The notes under the pieces were generated by a model that had not been told where the DNA came from, did no database searches, and saw only the letters and a program-made list of their open reading frames with translations. The position numbers and the translations under genes were made by a program. From JBFGCA01 sp041567315 (GTDB lineage: Bacteria; Acidobacteriota; Thermoanaerobaculia; Multivoradales; JAHEKO01), in contig JBFGCA010000087.1 in NCBI GenBank assembly GCA_041567315.1, positions 1-20,598 on the forward strand: a stretch of 20,598 bases of DNA. The letters are read 5' to 3'. This document shows positions 15,001 to 20,598 of the stretch, piece by piece; position 1 is the first letter of the stretch; each line of letters starts with the position of its first letter.

Positions 15001-15311
15001 CAAGGGAGATCCTCGGCCGGCTGGCTCGCGCCGAGGACAAGCCGCGCTGGAGCCAGGGTCCGCGGCTCATCGAACGGCTGGACGGTCTGTTCTCGGACGT
15101 CGACGGGCAGTTCGCGGCGCCCACCGGGGCCCAGACGGCCTACTTCGCCGAGCTCGAGACCGAGGCGGGCGAGCGGCTGGGCGAAGTGGACCTGCTGTTC
15201 GGCGAGGGAGTGGCGGCGCTCAACGCCGTCCTCGAGGCCCACGGCGTGCCGCCGGTGATGGCTCCGGGGCCGGTCGCCTCCGGCGCGGGCGGGCCGGCCG
15301 CGGCGCCCTGA
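12060..15311 (+). CDS. Exported Asp-box (BNR/sortilin VPS10-like) beta-propeller protein
   Basis: This 1083-residue protein begins with a signal peptide (basic start, hydrophobic core WALVCLVLLAAAAPAV, cleavage after AVA near residue 27) and is therefore exported. The start ATG has a strong AGGAGG site 5 nt upstream. At least ten Asp-box repeats of the form S/T-x-D-x-G-x-x-W/F occur between nt 12280 and 14160, for example KTTDGGLTF, RSPDGGATW, RSTDGGQSW, KSVDGGATW, VSTDGGASW and LSRDGGESF; these build a large beta-propeller as in sortilin and sialidase-like proteins. The C-terminal third has an FlgD/Ig-like region (LQIAILDGEG, LPGSYTVRLTL) interrupted by an acidic/Lys-rich insert (nt 14430-14530), then an alpha-helical tail. 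Databases often call such proteins glycosyl hydrolases, but no catalytic residues can be named here. Ligand binding or peptidase/glycan partnership is inference only. Confidence 0.85.
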   Translation: MRVSTPNRSGWALVCLVLLAAAAPAVAADEEPTPWDHLQWRNVGPVNMSGRVTDVEGVPGNPNVVWVGAASGGVWKTTDGGLTFAPVFDDQPIASVGDLALAPSNPDVVYVGTGESNVRNSVSFGNGVYRSPDGGATWRRVGLEKTRHVSRVLVHPSDPDTVWVGALGSIYGPAAERGVFRSTDGGQSWQKTLYLDEWHGVADIDLDPTNPNVLYAALWRFERKPWTHRSGSEEGGVWKSVDGGATWTELEEGLPKLAGRLGVKVAPSDPQVVYVIAESDEGTLFRSADRGKKFEKVSEDVEIVSRGFYYTDLRVDPVDEDRVYAVASRLFVSPDGGKTFTRISRSTHIDFHSLWIDPLDPDRMWQGQDGGVAVSYDRGRTWEPIRNLPIGQFYQAFHDDRRPFYFVGGGLQDNGTWYGPSRTREPAGILPDDWRMMSFGDAYWVVPHPQIEDLFLSESQAGGIVRTDMRTRQQLDVSPQPRRNDGGPVGELEYRFNWNSPIVASPHDPLTVYFAGNVVFKSTDFGDTWQVISPDLTTDDPAKQGEAGGPAWTENTTAEYHCTLISFAESPARAGVLWAGSDDGLVQVSTDGGASWTDVTRNLRGLPPHSPVSHLEPARGEPGTAWAAFDRHMLDDFGPHLYRTTDYGASWRRLPARGLPDEGWIWALRQDPSAAGLLWAGTEVGLYLSRDGGESFERMHLENLPAVAVHDVLIHPRQNDLILGTHGRAIWIFDDATPLQQFGPEIAERAAHLFPVRTALRFPQRFTRYGLGDKSHRAPNPPDGAPITYYLKEELEEAEADGKEGDRSATDEKKAAKENDQAEERLQIAILDGEGAVIRTLDGDELGKKAGLNRVAWDLARDPPRARKDEKPERGEFGGPPRGPMVLPGSYTVRLTLDGESLTQPVEVAVDPTVGADPEALAAQFEVASRLTALRSAVNDALRGLDALAAQVAARREAAKLLRRELPAELETALDEHAEAAREILGRLARAEDKPRWSQGPRLIERLDGLFSDVDGQFAAPTGAQTAYFAELETEAGERLGEVDLLFGEGVAALNAVLEAHGVPPVMAPGPVASGAGGPAAAP

Positions 15312-15455
15312 GCCCTCCTGACGGCGGTCGCGATCGCTTCGCGTCCGCGAGTGGCGGCAGCGGCGGCGGTCTGCCCGTCTCGAAGGTCCGGGGTTGAGAT
15401 TGCACAGCGCCCGGCCGCGGCGGTCTGGCAACCTCGGCGCTCGGAGGACCTGCCA

Positions 15456-17993
15456 ATGCCGACCACCATCAACGGGATCGGGACCCGATACGCCGGCCGC
15501 AAGAACCTGGAGACGCGGGTCGGGACCTGCGAGCACTGCGGCCGCGAGGCCACGCTGTCGTCCTACGACACCCGGCTGGTCTTTGCCGTCCTGTTCATCC
15601 CCGTGGTGCCGCTGGGGCGCAAGCGGGTGTTCGAGGAGTGCTCGCGCTGCCACCGCCACCGGGCGATGCCGCTCGACGCCTACCGCGCCTTCCAGGAGGA
15701 GACCCTGACCCGGCTCGAGGCCGAGCATCGGCAGGCGCCCGAGAACGCGGCCGCGGCCCTGGCCTACAACGCCGCGCTGTTCGAGTTCCAGCGCCACGAG
15801 GAGGGAGAGCGCCATCTCGAGACCCTGGCCGGCAAGTTCCCGCGGGAGGCCGAGGTGCAGTTCTACCTGGGCGGAGTCCACGAGCGGAGCGGGCGGGCCG
15901 AGGAGGCCGACCGCTGCTTCGACCGCGCCTTCGAGCTTGATCCGTCGCGGCCCGAGGTGCGGCGCGCCAGGGCCGTCCAGCTGCTCGAGCGCGGGCAGCT
16001 CGGCGAGGCGCGGTCGCTGCTGCTGGGCGCCGGCGCGCCGGCCGAGCAGGACCCGCAGGTCCTCTTCCTGCTGGCCCGCGCCTTCCAGGACCGGGCCGAC
16101 CACCTGACCGCGCTGATGGTCTTCGAAGAGCTGGTCAAGGGCTACCCCGAGCTGGGCCGCGACAAGAACTTCCGCCAGGCCGTCGACGCCTCCGAGAAAG
16201 AGGTCAAGAGCCCGGTCTCGATCCTGCCCCCGCGCCGTCTGCCGTGGGGCAAGGTGGCGGCCGCCGCCTCGATCGTCCTGCTGCTGGCCGGCGGCGCCGC
16301 CGGCTGGAGTCTCTACCGCCAAAGCGCCCACACCGTTCACGTGGTCAACGGCTTCCCAGGGCCGCTGACCGTCGCCATCGACGGCGCCCGCGAGGTGGCC
16401 TTCGAGGACCAGGGGCGCAAGACCGTGACGGTGGGCGAGGGCCGGCACCGGGTGGAGGTCCGCGGCGCGCTCGAGGACTCGTTCGAGTTCCAGCTGCATC
16501 GTGGCTTCTTTCAGCGCTTCGCCGCCGACCCGGTGTGGGTCCTCAACCCCGGCGGTCTGGCGCTGGTGATGGCCGAGGAGACCGTCTACACCAACAAGCC
16601 GCGGCCCGAGTACCAGCCGGCGGTGCGCTTCTACGCCGGCCGCCGTTTCCTGCAGGTGCAGGACATCGACTACCCGTTCCGCGACTTCCCGGACACCATC
16701 GAGCTGTCCTCGAGCACCCGCGAGGCGACCCGCCGGCGGATGACGGAGCTGCTCGGTCGGCCGGAGGATCTGGCCGGTGCGGTGGCCGGCTGGGGGCATC
16801 CGGGGGCGGCGATGGACTATCTGGAGCGCTGGCTCGAGGCGGCGCCCAGCGACGAGCTGGCGCTGACCTACAGCGGTTCGGCGTTGCTCGCCGGGGCCGG
16901 CGCGCGGGCCGCCGACTTCCTGCAGCCGCGGCTCGCCGTCGACCCGGTCAACGTCGAGTGGCATCGCGCCTACCAGCAGGTGGTCGAGCCCCTCGCCGAG
17001 CGCGCCGAGTCGCTGGTGGCCGAGTACGACGGCTACCTGGCGGCCGCCCCCGACGATCCGCAGCTGCTCTATCTCAGGGGCCGGATCGAGCCCGACCCGG
17101 CGCTGGCCCAGCAGTTCTACCGCCGGGCGCTGGCCGGCGATCCGCAGAACGTCCACGCCGCGCGCGCCAGCGCCTACACCCTGATGGCGCAGGCCGACTT
17201 CGGCGGCGCCCTCCAGGTCCTGCAGCCGCTGGCGGGCGGCGCGGACGCCGACCCGCAGCTCGTCGAGCTCTACCACGAGTCGCTCTTCGCCGTCGGGCGG
17301 CAGGGCGCGCTCGAGGCGGCGCTCCGGACCGAGCTGGCGGCCGCGGAGGAGGACCTCGACTGGTCGAAGGCGCGGCTGCTGCTCCACTCGCTGGTCAGCC
17401 AGGGCCGCGCCGGAGAGGCGGCCGGCGAGGTCGATCGCCTCGAGGCGCTGGTGCCCGTCGAGGACGGCGAGCCCCCGATCTTCGGCCCCTGGCTGGAGGC
17501 GCAGCTGCTCTACGCCGCCGGCGATCTCGAGGCCTTCGAGCGGCTGGTCGGCGACCGTGAGTTCCCGGAGCTGTGGCGCGACTCGATGGGCTTCTGGCTG
17601 GCGGTGGAGAAGGGTGAGATGGAGGCGGCCAACCGTGCCATCAACCGGGTCCGCCCGGGGACCGACGAGGGGATCGACCGGCTGCTGATGGGGCTGCTCT
17701 ACGCCCGCCAGGGTCTGGGCGGGCTGTCCCGGCAGTGGCTGGACCGCGGCCTCGAGGTACTCCGCGAGCGCGACGCCTCCTACCGGCTCTTCGAGCGTCT
17801 GCTGGCCGGCGAGGAGCCGCTCGACCGCCGCAGCGTCGACCGGTTGGTGACCCGACCCGGCGAGAAGGCGGTGCTGCTCACCGTGCTGGCGGTCCGCCAT
17901 CCCGACCAGGCTTCCTGGCTGCTCACCGAGGCGGCGCGCCTCAACTACGACCTCGGCTTCCCGCACCGTTTCCTCAGCTCGTTCGAGAGCTGA
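15456..17993 (+). CDS. Zinc-ribbon / TPR / single-pass membrane protein of unknown function
   Basis: The 845-residue protein starts with a short region holding two CxxC pairs, Cys25/Cys28 (CEHCG) and Cys62/Cys65 (CSRCH), a probable zinc ribbon with the hydrophobic stretch VLFIPVVPLGRKR between them. Residues about 90-240 are TPR-like helical repeats (AEVQFYLGGVHERSGRAEEA, FDRAFELDPSRPEVRRAR). One membrane helix lies at about 267-285 (AAAASIVLLLAGGAAGW), preceded by positive residues, so the N-terminal half is probably cytoplasmic. A beta-rich stretch (about 290-375: HTVHVVNGFPGPLTVAIDG) follows, then a long second TPR-like region (about 450-830). The ATG has a good GGAGGA site 7 nt upstream; 144 bp separate it from the preceding gene. 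No enzyme motif is seen. The architecture suggests a scaffold joining cytoplasmic and periplasmic partners; the function is unknown. Confidence 0.8.
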   Translation: MPTTINGIGTRYAGRKNLETRVGTCEHCGREATLSSYDTRLVFAVLFIPVVPLGRKRVFEECSRCHRHRAMPLDAYRAFQEETLTRLEAEHRQAPENAAAALAYNAALFEFQRHEEGERHLETLAGKFPREAEVQFYLGGVHERSGRAEEADRCFDRAFELDPSRPEVRRARAVQLLERGQLGEARSLLLGAGAPAEQDPQVLFLLARAFQDRADHLTALMVFEELVKGYPELGRDKNFRQAVDASEKEVKSPVSILPPRRLPWGKVAAAASIVLLLAGGAAGWSLYRQSAHTVHVVNGFPGPLTVAIDGAREVAFEDQGRKTVTVGEGRHRVEVRGALEDSFEFQLHRGFFQRFAADPVWVLNPGGLALVMAEETVYTNKPRPEYQPAVRFYAGRRFLQVQDIDYPFRDFPDTIELSSSTREATRRRMTELLGRPEDLAGAVAGWGHPGAAMDYLERWLEAAPSDELALTYSGSALLAGAGARAADFLQPRLAVDPVNVEWHRAYQQVVEPLAERAESLVAEYDGYLAAAPDDPQLLYLRGRIEPDPALAQQFYRRALAGDPQNVHAARASAYTLMAQADFGGALQVLQPLAGGADADPQLVELYHESLFAVGRQGALEAALRTELAAAEEDLDWSKARLLLHSLVSQGRAGEAAGEVDRLEALVPVEDGEPPIFGPWLEAQLLYAAGDLEAFERLVGDREFPELWRDSMGFWLAVEKGEMEAANRAINRVRPGTDEGIDRLLMGLLYARQGLGGLSRQWLDRGLEVLRERDASYRLFERLLAGEEPLDRRSVDRLVTRPGEKAVLLTVLAVRHPDQASWLLTEAARLNYDLGFPHRFLSSFES

Positions 17994-18031
17994 CGAAACC
18001 GCAGCCGCCGGCGGAGGGCGGCGGCCGGTCA

Positions 18032-18046
18032 TAACATGCCGGCATG
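18032..18046 (+). promoter_or_regulatory. -10 box and 12-bp palindrome at the polB start
   Basis: TAACAT (18032-18037) fits TAnnnT and ends 6 nt before the ATG at 18044, consistent with a leaderless transcript. A perfect 12-bp palindrome, CATGCCGGCATG (18035-18046), overlaps the box and the start codon. No Shine-Dalgarno and no convincing -35 are seen. Read-through from the upstream TPR gene (50 bp away) is also possible. Confidence 0.4.
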
Positions 18047-20386
18047 CCCGAGGAGACGCTGCGAGGCTTCATCCTCCAGCCTTCCTACCGGATCGAGGGC
18101 GGGCGGCCGGTGGTCCACCTGTGGGGGCGGCTGGAGGGTGGCGACACCTTCCTGATCCGCGACCGGAGACTCGTGCCGCACTTCTACGTGCGGCGCGCCG
18201 ACGCCGAGCGGGCCCGGCGGCTGGGGGCCGCCAACCAGCGGCCGAGCGAGCGCCGCGGGCTGGACGGCGCTGCCCTGGTCCGGGTCGAGCTGGCGACCCC
18301 CGGCGAGACCCCGCCGCTCCGCGACCGGCTGCAGCGCGAGGGCATCGCCTGCTACGAGGCCGACGTCCGCTTCGCGATGCGCTATCTGATCGACCGGCGA
18401 ATCCGGGGCTCGCTGACGGTCGCGGGCGACTGGCGCCGCGGCCGCGGGGTGGGGCGGGTCTACGAAGACCCCGAGGTGGCGCCGGGCGAATGGTCGCCGC
18501 GCTTGAGCGTGCTGTCGTTCGACATCGAGACCGACCCGCGGGCGCGGCGTCTCCTGTCGATGGGGCTGTGGGGGTGCGGCGCCGCCGAGGTGCTGCTGTT
18601 GACGCCCGAGGGCTGGACGGCGCCGCCGGAGGCGATCGCCGTGGCCAACGAGGCCGAGCTGCTGCGACGCTTCGCCCAGCGGGTGCGCGAGCTGGACCCC
18701 GACGTGCTCACCGGCTGGAACGTCGACGACTTCGACTTCCCGGTGCTGCTGCGGCGGGCCGAGGAGCTGGGGGTGCCGCTGGCCCTGGGCCGTGGCCCCG
18801 GTCGGGTGCGGCGGCAGGCGGGCCGCAGCATCCGCCAGCCGACCCGGATCTCGGTCCCCGGGCGGCTGGTGCTCGACGGCATCCAGCTCCTGCGCGGGGC
18901 CTTCGTCAAGATGGACGACTACTCGCTGGACGCCGTGGCGCGCGAGGTGCTGGGCGAGGGCAAGACGCTGGGTGGCGGCGGCGACCGGGCGCAGGAGATC
19001 CTCGAGGCCTTCCGCCGCGACCGGCCACGGCTGGTCGAGTACAACCTGACCGACGCCCGGCTGGTGGTCGAGATCCTCGACCAGCTCCAGCTGGTCGAGC
19101 TGGCGGTGGAGCGCAGCCGGCTGACCGGCCTGCCGCCCGACCGGGTGGCGTCGACGGTGGCCGCCTTCGACTTCCTCTACCTCTCCGAGCTGGGCCGCCG
19201 CGGTCTCGTCGCCCCCAGCGTCGTCCGCCGCGACCAGCCGCGCGCCATGGGCGGCGGTCACGTGCTCGAGCCGCGGCCGGGGCTCTACCGCAACGTCGCG
19301 GTGCTCGACTTCAAGAGCCTCTACCCGAGCCTGATCCGCACCTTCCACCTCGATCCGGTGGCCTGGGTGCCGGAGGGCGCGGGCGAGGACGGCCCGCCCG
19401 CCGAGGAGGTGGTGGTCGCCCCCAACGACGCCGCCTTCCGCCGCCGGCCGACCATCCTCGGCGGGCTGCTCGACCGGCTGGTGCCGCGCCGCGAGGCGGC
19501 CAAGGCCGCCGGCGACAGGGTGGCGAGCTACGCCATCAAGATCCTGATGAACTCCTTCTTCGGCGTCCTGGGGACGCCGGTCTGCCGCTTCTACAACCCC
19601 GAGATCGCCGACGCCATCACCAGCTTCGGGCGCCGGCTGCTGCGCTGGTGCCGCGACCGGGTCGAGGCCGCCGGCCGGCCGGTGCTGTACGGCGACACCG
19701 ACAGCCTGTTCGTCGAGACCGGCGAGGCCGAGCCGGCGGCGGCGCGGCGGCTGGCGGCCGAGCTGGCCTCGAAGCTCAGCCGTGAGGTGGCCGACCACGT
19801 CCGCTCCACCTGGAAGGTCGAGAGCCGGCTGGAGGTCGAGTTCGAGCGCCTCTACCTGCGCCTGTTCCTGCCGCCGGCGCGGCACGGCAAGCGCGGCGCC
19901 CGCAAGCGCTACGCGGGGCTGGTGGAGGAGGGCGGTGAGCGCCGCGTCGTCTTCACCGGCCTCGAGGTCGTGCGGCGCGACTGGACCGACCTCGCCCGCC
20001 GCGCCCAGCGCCAGCTCTACGAGCGGCTGTTCGCCGACCAGCCGGTCGAGGACTACCTGCGCGAGCTGGCCGCCGAGCTGCGCGCCGGCCGGCTCGACGA
20101 CCTGCTGGTCTACCGCAAGGTACTGCGCAAACACCCCGACGCCTACACCTCGACCACCCCGCCGCACGTCGCCGCCGCCCGCAAGGGCGAGGCCCGCCCC
20201 GGCCGCCGCGTCGCCTACGTCGTGACCCGCGCCGGTCCCGAGCCCGCCGACGCCCCCACCGCCCCCATCGACTACGGCCACTACCTGGACAAACAGCTCC
20301 AGCCCGTCGCCGATCCCGTCCTCGCGCTCCTCGGCCTCGATTTCGCCAAGGTTGTGGGCGAGGACCGCCAGCTCGACCTGTTCTGA
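18044..20386 (+). CDS. polB: DNA polymerase II (family B)
   Basis: The 780-residue protein matches the length of E. coli Pol II (783). Exonuclease motifs come first: Exo I SFDIETD (Asp160, Glu162), Exo II GWNVDDFD (Asp231) and Exo III YNLTD (Tyr333, Asp337), so proofreading should be active. The polymerase motifs are A LDFKSLYPSLI (Asp422), B KILMNSFFGVLG (Lys499 to Gly510) and C YGDTDSLF (Asp551, Asp553). The protein ends in QLDLF, matching the beta-clamp-binding consensus; E. coli Pol II likewise ends in a clamp motif. Pol II acts in the cytoplasm in replication restart, interstrand-crosslink repair and translesion bypass and is SOS-induced in E. coli; no repeat like the dnaE2 operator is seen here. 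The ATG at 18044 is chosen from the family N-terminus and the TAACAT box just upstream. Confidence 0.95.
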   Translation: MPEETLRGFILQPSYRIEGGRPVVHLWGRLEGGDTFLIRDRRLVPHFYVRRADAERARRLGAANQRPSERRGLDGAALVRVELATPGETPPLRDRLQREGIACYEADVRFAMRYLIDRRIRGSLTVAGDWRRGRGVGRVYEDPEVAPGEWSPRLSVLSFDIETDPRARRLLSMGLWGCGAAEVLLLTPEGWTAPPEAIAVANEAELLRRFAQRVRELDPDVLTGWNVDDFDFPVLLRRAEELGVPLALGRGPGRVRRQAGRSIRQPTRISVPGRLVLDGIQLLRGAFVKMDDYSLDAVAREVLGEGKTLGGGGDRAQEILEAFRRDRPRLVEYNLTDARLVVEILDQLQLVELAVERSRLTGLPPDRVASTVAAFDFLYLSELGRRGLVAPSVVRRDQPRAMGGGHVLEPRPGLYRNVAVLDFKSLYPSLIRTFHLDPVAWVPEGAGEDGPPAEEVVVAPNDAAFRRRPTILGGLLDRLVPRREAAKAAGDRVASYAIKILMNSFFGVLGTPVCRFYNPEIADAITSFGRRLLRWCRDRVEAAGRPVLYGDTDSLFVETGEAEPAAARRLAAELASKLSREVADHVRSTWKVESRLEVEFERLYLRLFLPPARHGKRGARKRYAGLVEEGGERRVVFTGLEVVRRDWTDLARRAQRQLYERLFADQPVEDYLRELAAELRAGRLDDLLVYRKVLRKHPDAYTSTTPPHVAAARKGEARPGRRVAYVVTRAGPEPADAPTAPIDYGHYLDKQLQPVADPVLALLGLDFAKVVGEDRQLDLF

Positions 20387-20598
20387 GGCTAGTGGCCTGT
20401 AACACCCAGATCGGTAGCGTCTGAGCGGCCCTCACAGCCGATCTCGGCGTTGCCTCCTAGCCATAGTCCCCGCTATGCCTGCGTCGGCGCGCCTGGAGCT
20501 CGGCAGCGATGGCCCGCTCATCCACCACCGATTCGAGTGTATTAGGCCAATAGCAGCCCGTGGTGGAAGTCCGCCCGCCCGTCTGGCGGCGGGGCGGA
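20387..20598. other. Lower-GC intergenic tail after polB
   Basis: Composition changes right after the polB stop, with more A/T-containing codon-like triplets and TA-rich spots (for example near 20537-20550). An inverted repeat AGATCGG / CCGATCT (20408-20414 and 20438-20444) could form a hairpin but has no T-run after it. I see no promoter or RNA gene. Confidence 0.4.
20457..20598 (-). CDS. Possible 3' end of an unrecognised minus-strand gene (partial)
   Basis: On the minus strand one frame is open from the right edge to a TAG at 20459-20457 and ends with a protein-like helical stretch, TLESVVDERAIAAELQARRR, followed by a few polar residues. A charged amphipathic C-terminus of this sort is plausible for a real protein, but only about 46 codons are visible, the family is not recognised, and in GC-rich DNA such open stretches are common by chance. 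Confidence 0.25.
   Translation of the reverse strand, partial: PPRRQTGGRTSTTGCYWPNTLESVVDERAIAAELQARRRRHSGDYG

Noticed and set aside
14718..18032. Long minus-strand frame opposite the TPR gene
   Set aside because: Low-complexity Gln/Leu/Val/His-rich translation without motifs, antisense to a well-supported gene with good ribosome site.
18029..20281. Long minus-strand frame opposite polB
   Set aside because: Shadow of polB; no family resemblance.
1..20598. CRISPR array, tRNA, rRNA, prophage or defence operon
   Set aside because: No spaced direct repeats, cloverleaf-like sequence, ribosomal RNA, phage structural gene or recognised defence domain was seen.

Overview
The window is about 20.6 kb of very GC-rich, densely coding DNA from a Gram-negative bacterium. 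The cell-envelope evidence is a FabI enoyl-ACP reductase, a PlsC-type acyltransferase and a protein with the N-terminal domain of lipid-A-disaccharide synthase. A very large secreted Asp-box (sortilin/VPS10-like) protein, a zinc-ribbon/TPR membrane protein, a DnaE2 plus DNA polymerase II pair, and start codons that sit directly behind -10-like boxes fit an Acidobacteriota-type genome (Thermoanaerobaculia/Holophagae-like). That placement is inference from gene content only; no rRNA or other phylogenetic marker is present.

Layout, left to right. (1) 1-2106 (+): the 3' part of an MrfA-type DEAD/DEAH helicase fused in frame to an MrfB-type DEDDy exonuclease. (2) 2128-3372 (-): ornithine aminotransferase, divergent from (3) 3472-4275 (+), a LOG-family nucleotide phosphoribohydrolase, followed 5 bp later by (4) 4281-5150 (+), an EamA/DMT transporter. 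(5) 5158-5961 (-): PlsC-like acyltransferase with a variant HX4E motif, divergent from (6) 6017-6814 (+), fabI. (7) 6882-10532 (-): error-prone DNA polymerase DnaE2 with an unusual N-terminal extension; its consensus-like promoter carries an 11-bp-period direct repeat. (8) 10584-11088 has no gene; it holds a pentamer repeat and the first of two ~220-bp MITE-like elements. (9) 11089-11706 (+): secreted/membrane LAB_N-domain protein. (10) 11747-11966: second element copy, inverted relative to the first. (11) 12060-15311 (+): 1083-residue exported Asp-box repeat protein. (12) 15456-17993 (+): zinc-ribbon/TPR/single-TM protein. (13) 18044-20386 (+): DNA polymerase II. (14) 20387-20598: lower-GC tail with perhaps the end of a minus-strand gene.

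Two themes stand out. Three DNA-damage enzymes (the MrfA-MrfB fusion, DnaE2 and Pol II) lie within 20 kb but in separate transcription units, so this is co-location rather than an operon. The intergenic DNA around the LAB_N gene carries a pair of inverted, palindromic, MITE-like repeats about 90% identical by eye. No tRNA, rRNA, CRISPR array, complete transposase gene or prophage was seen.
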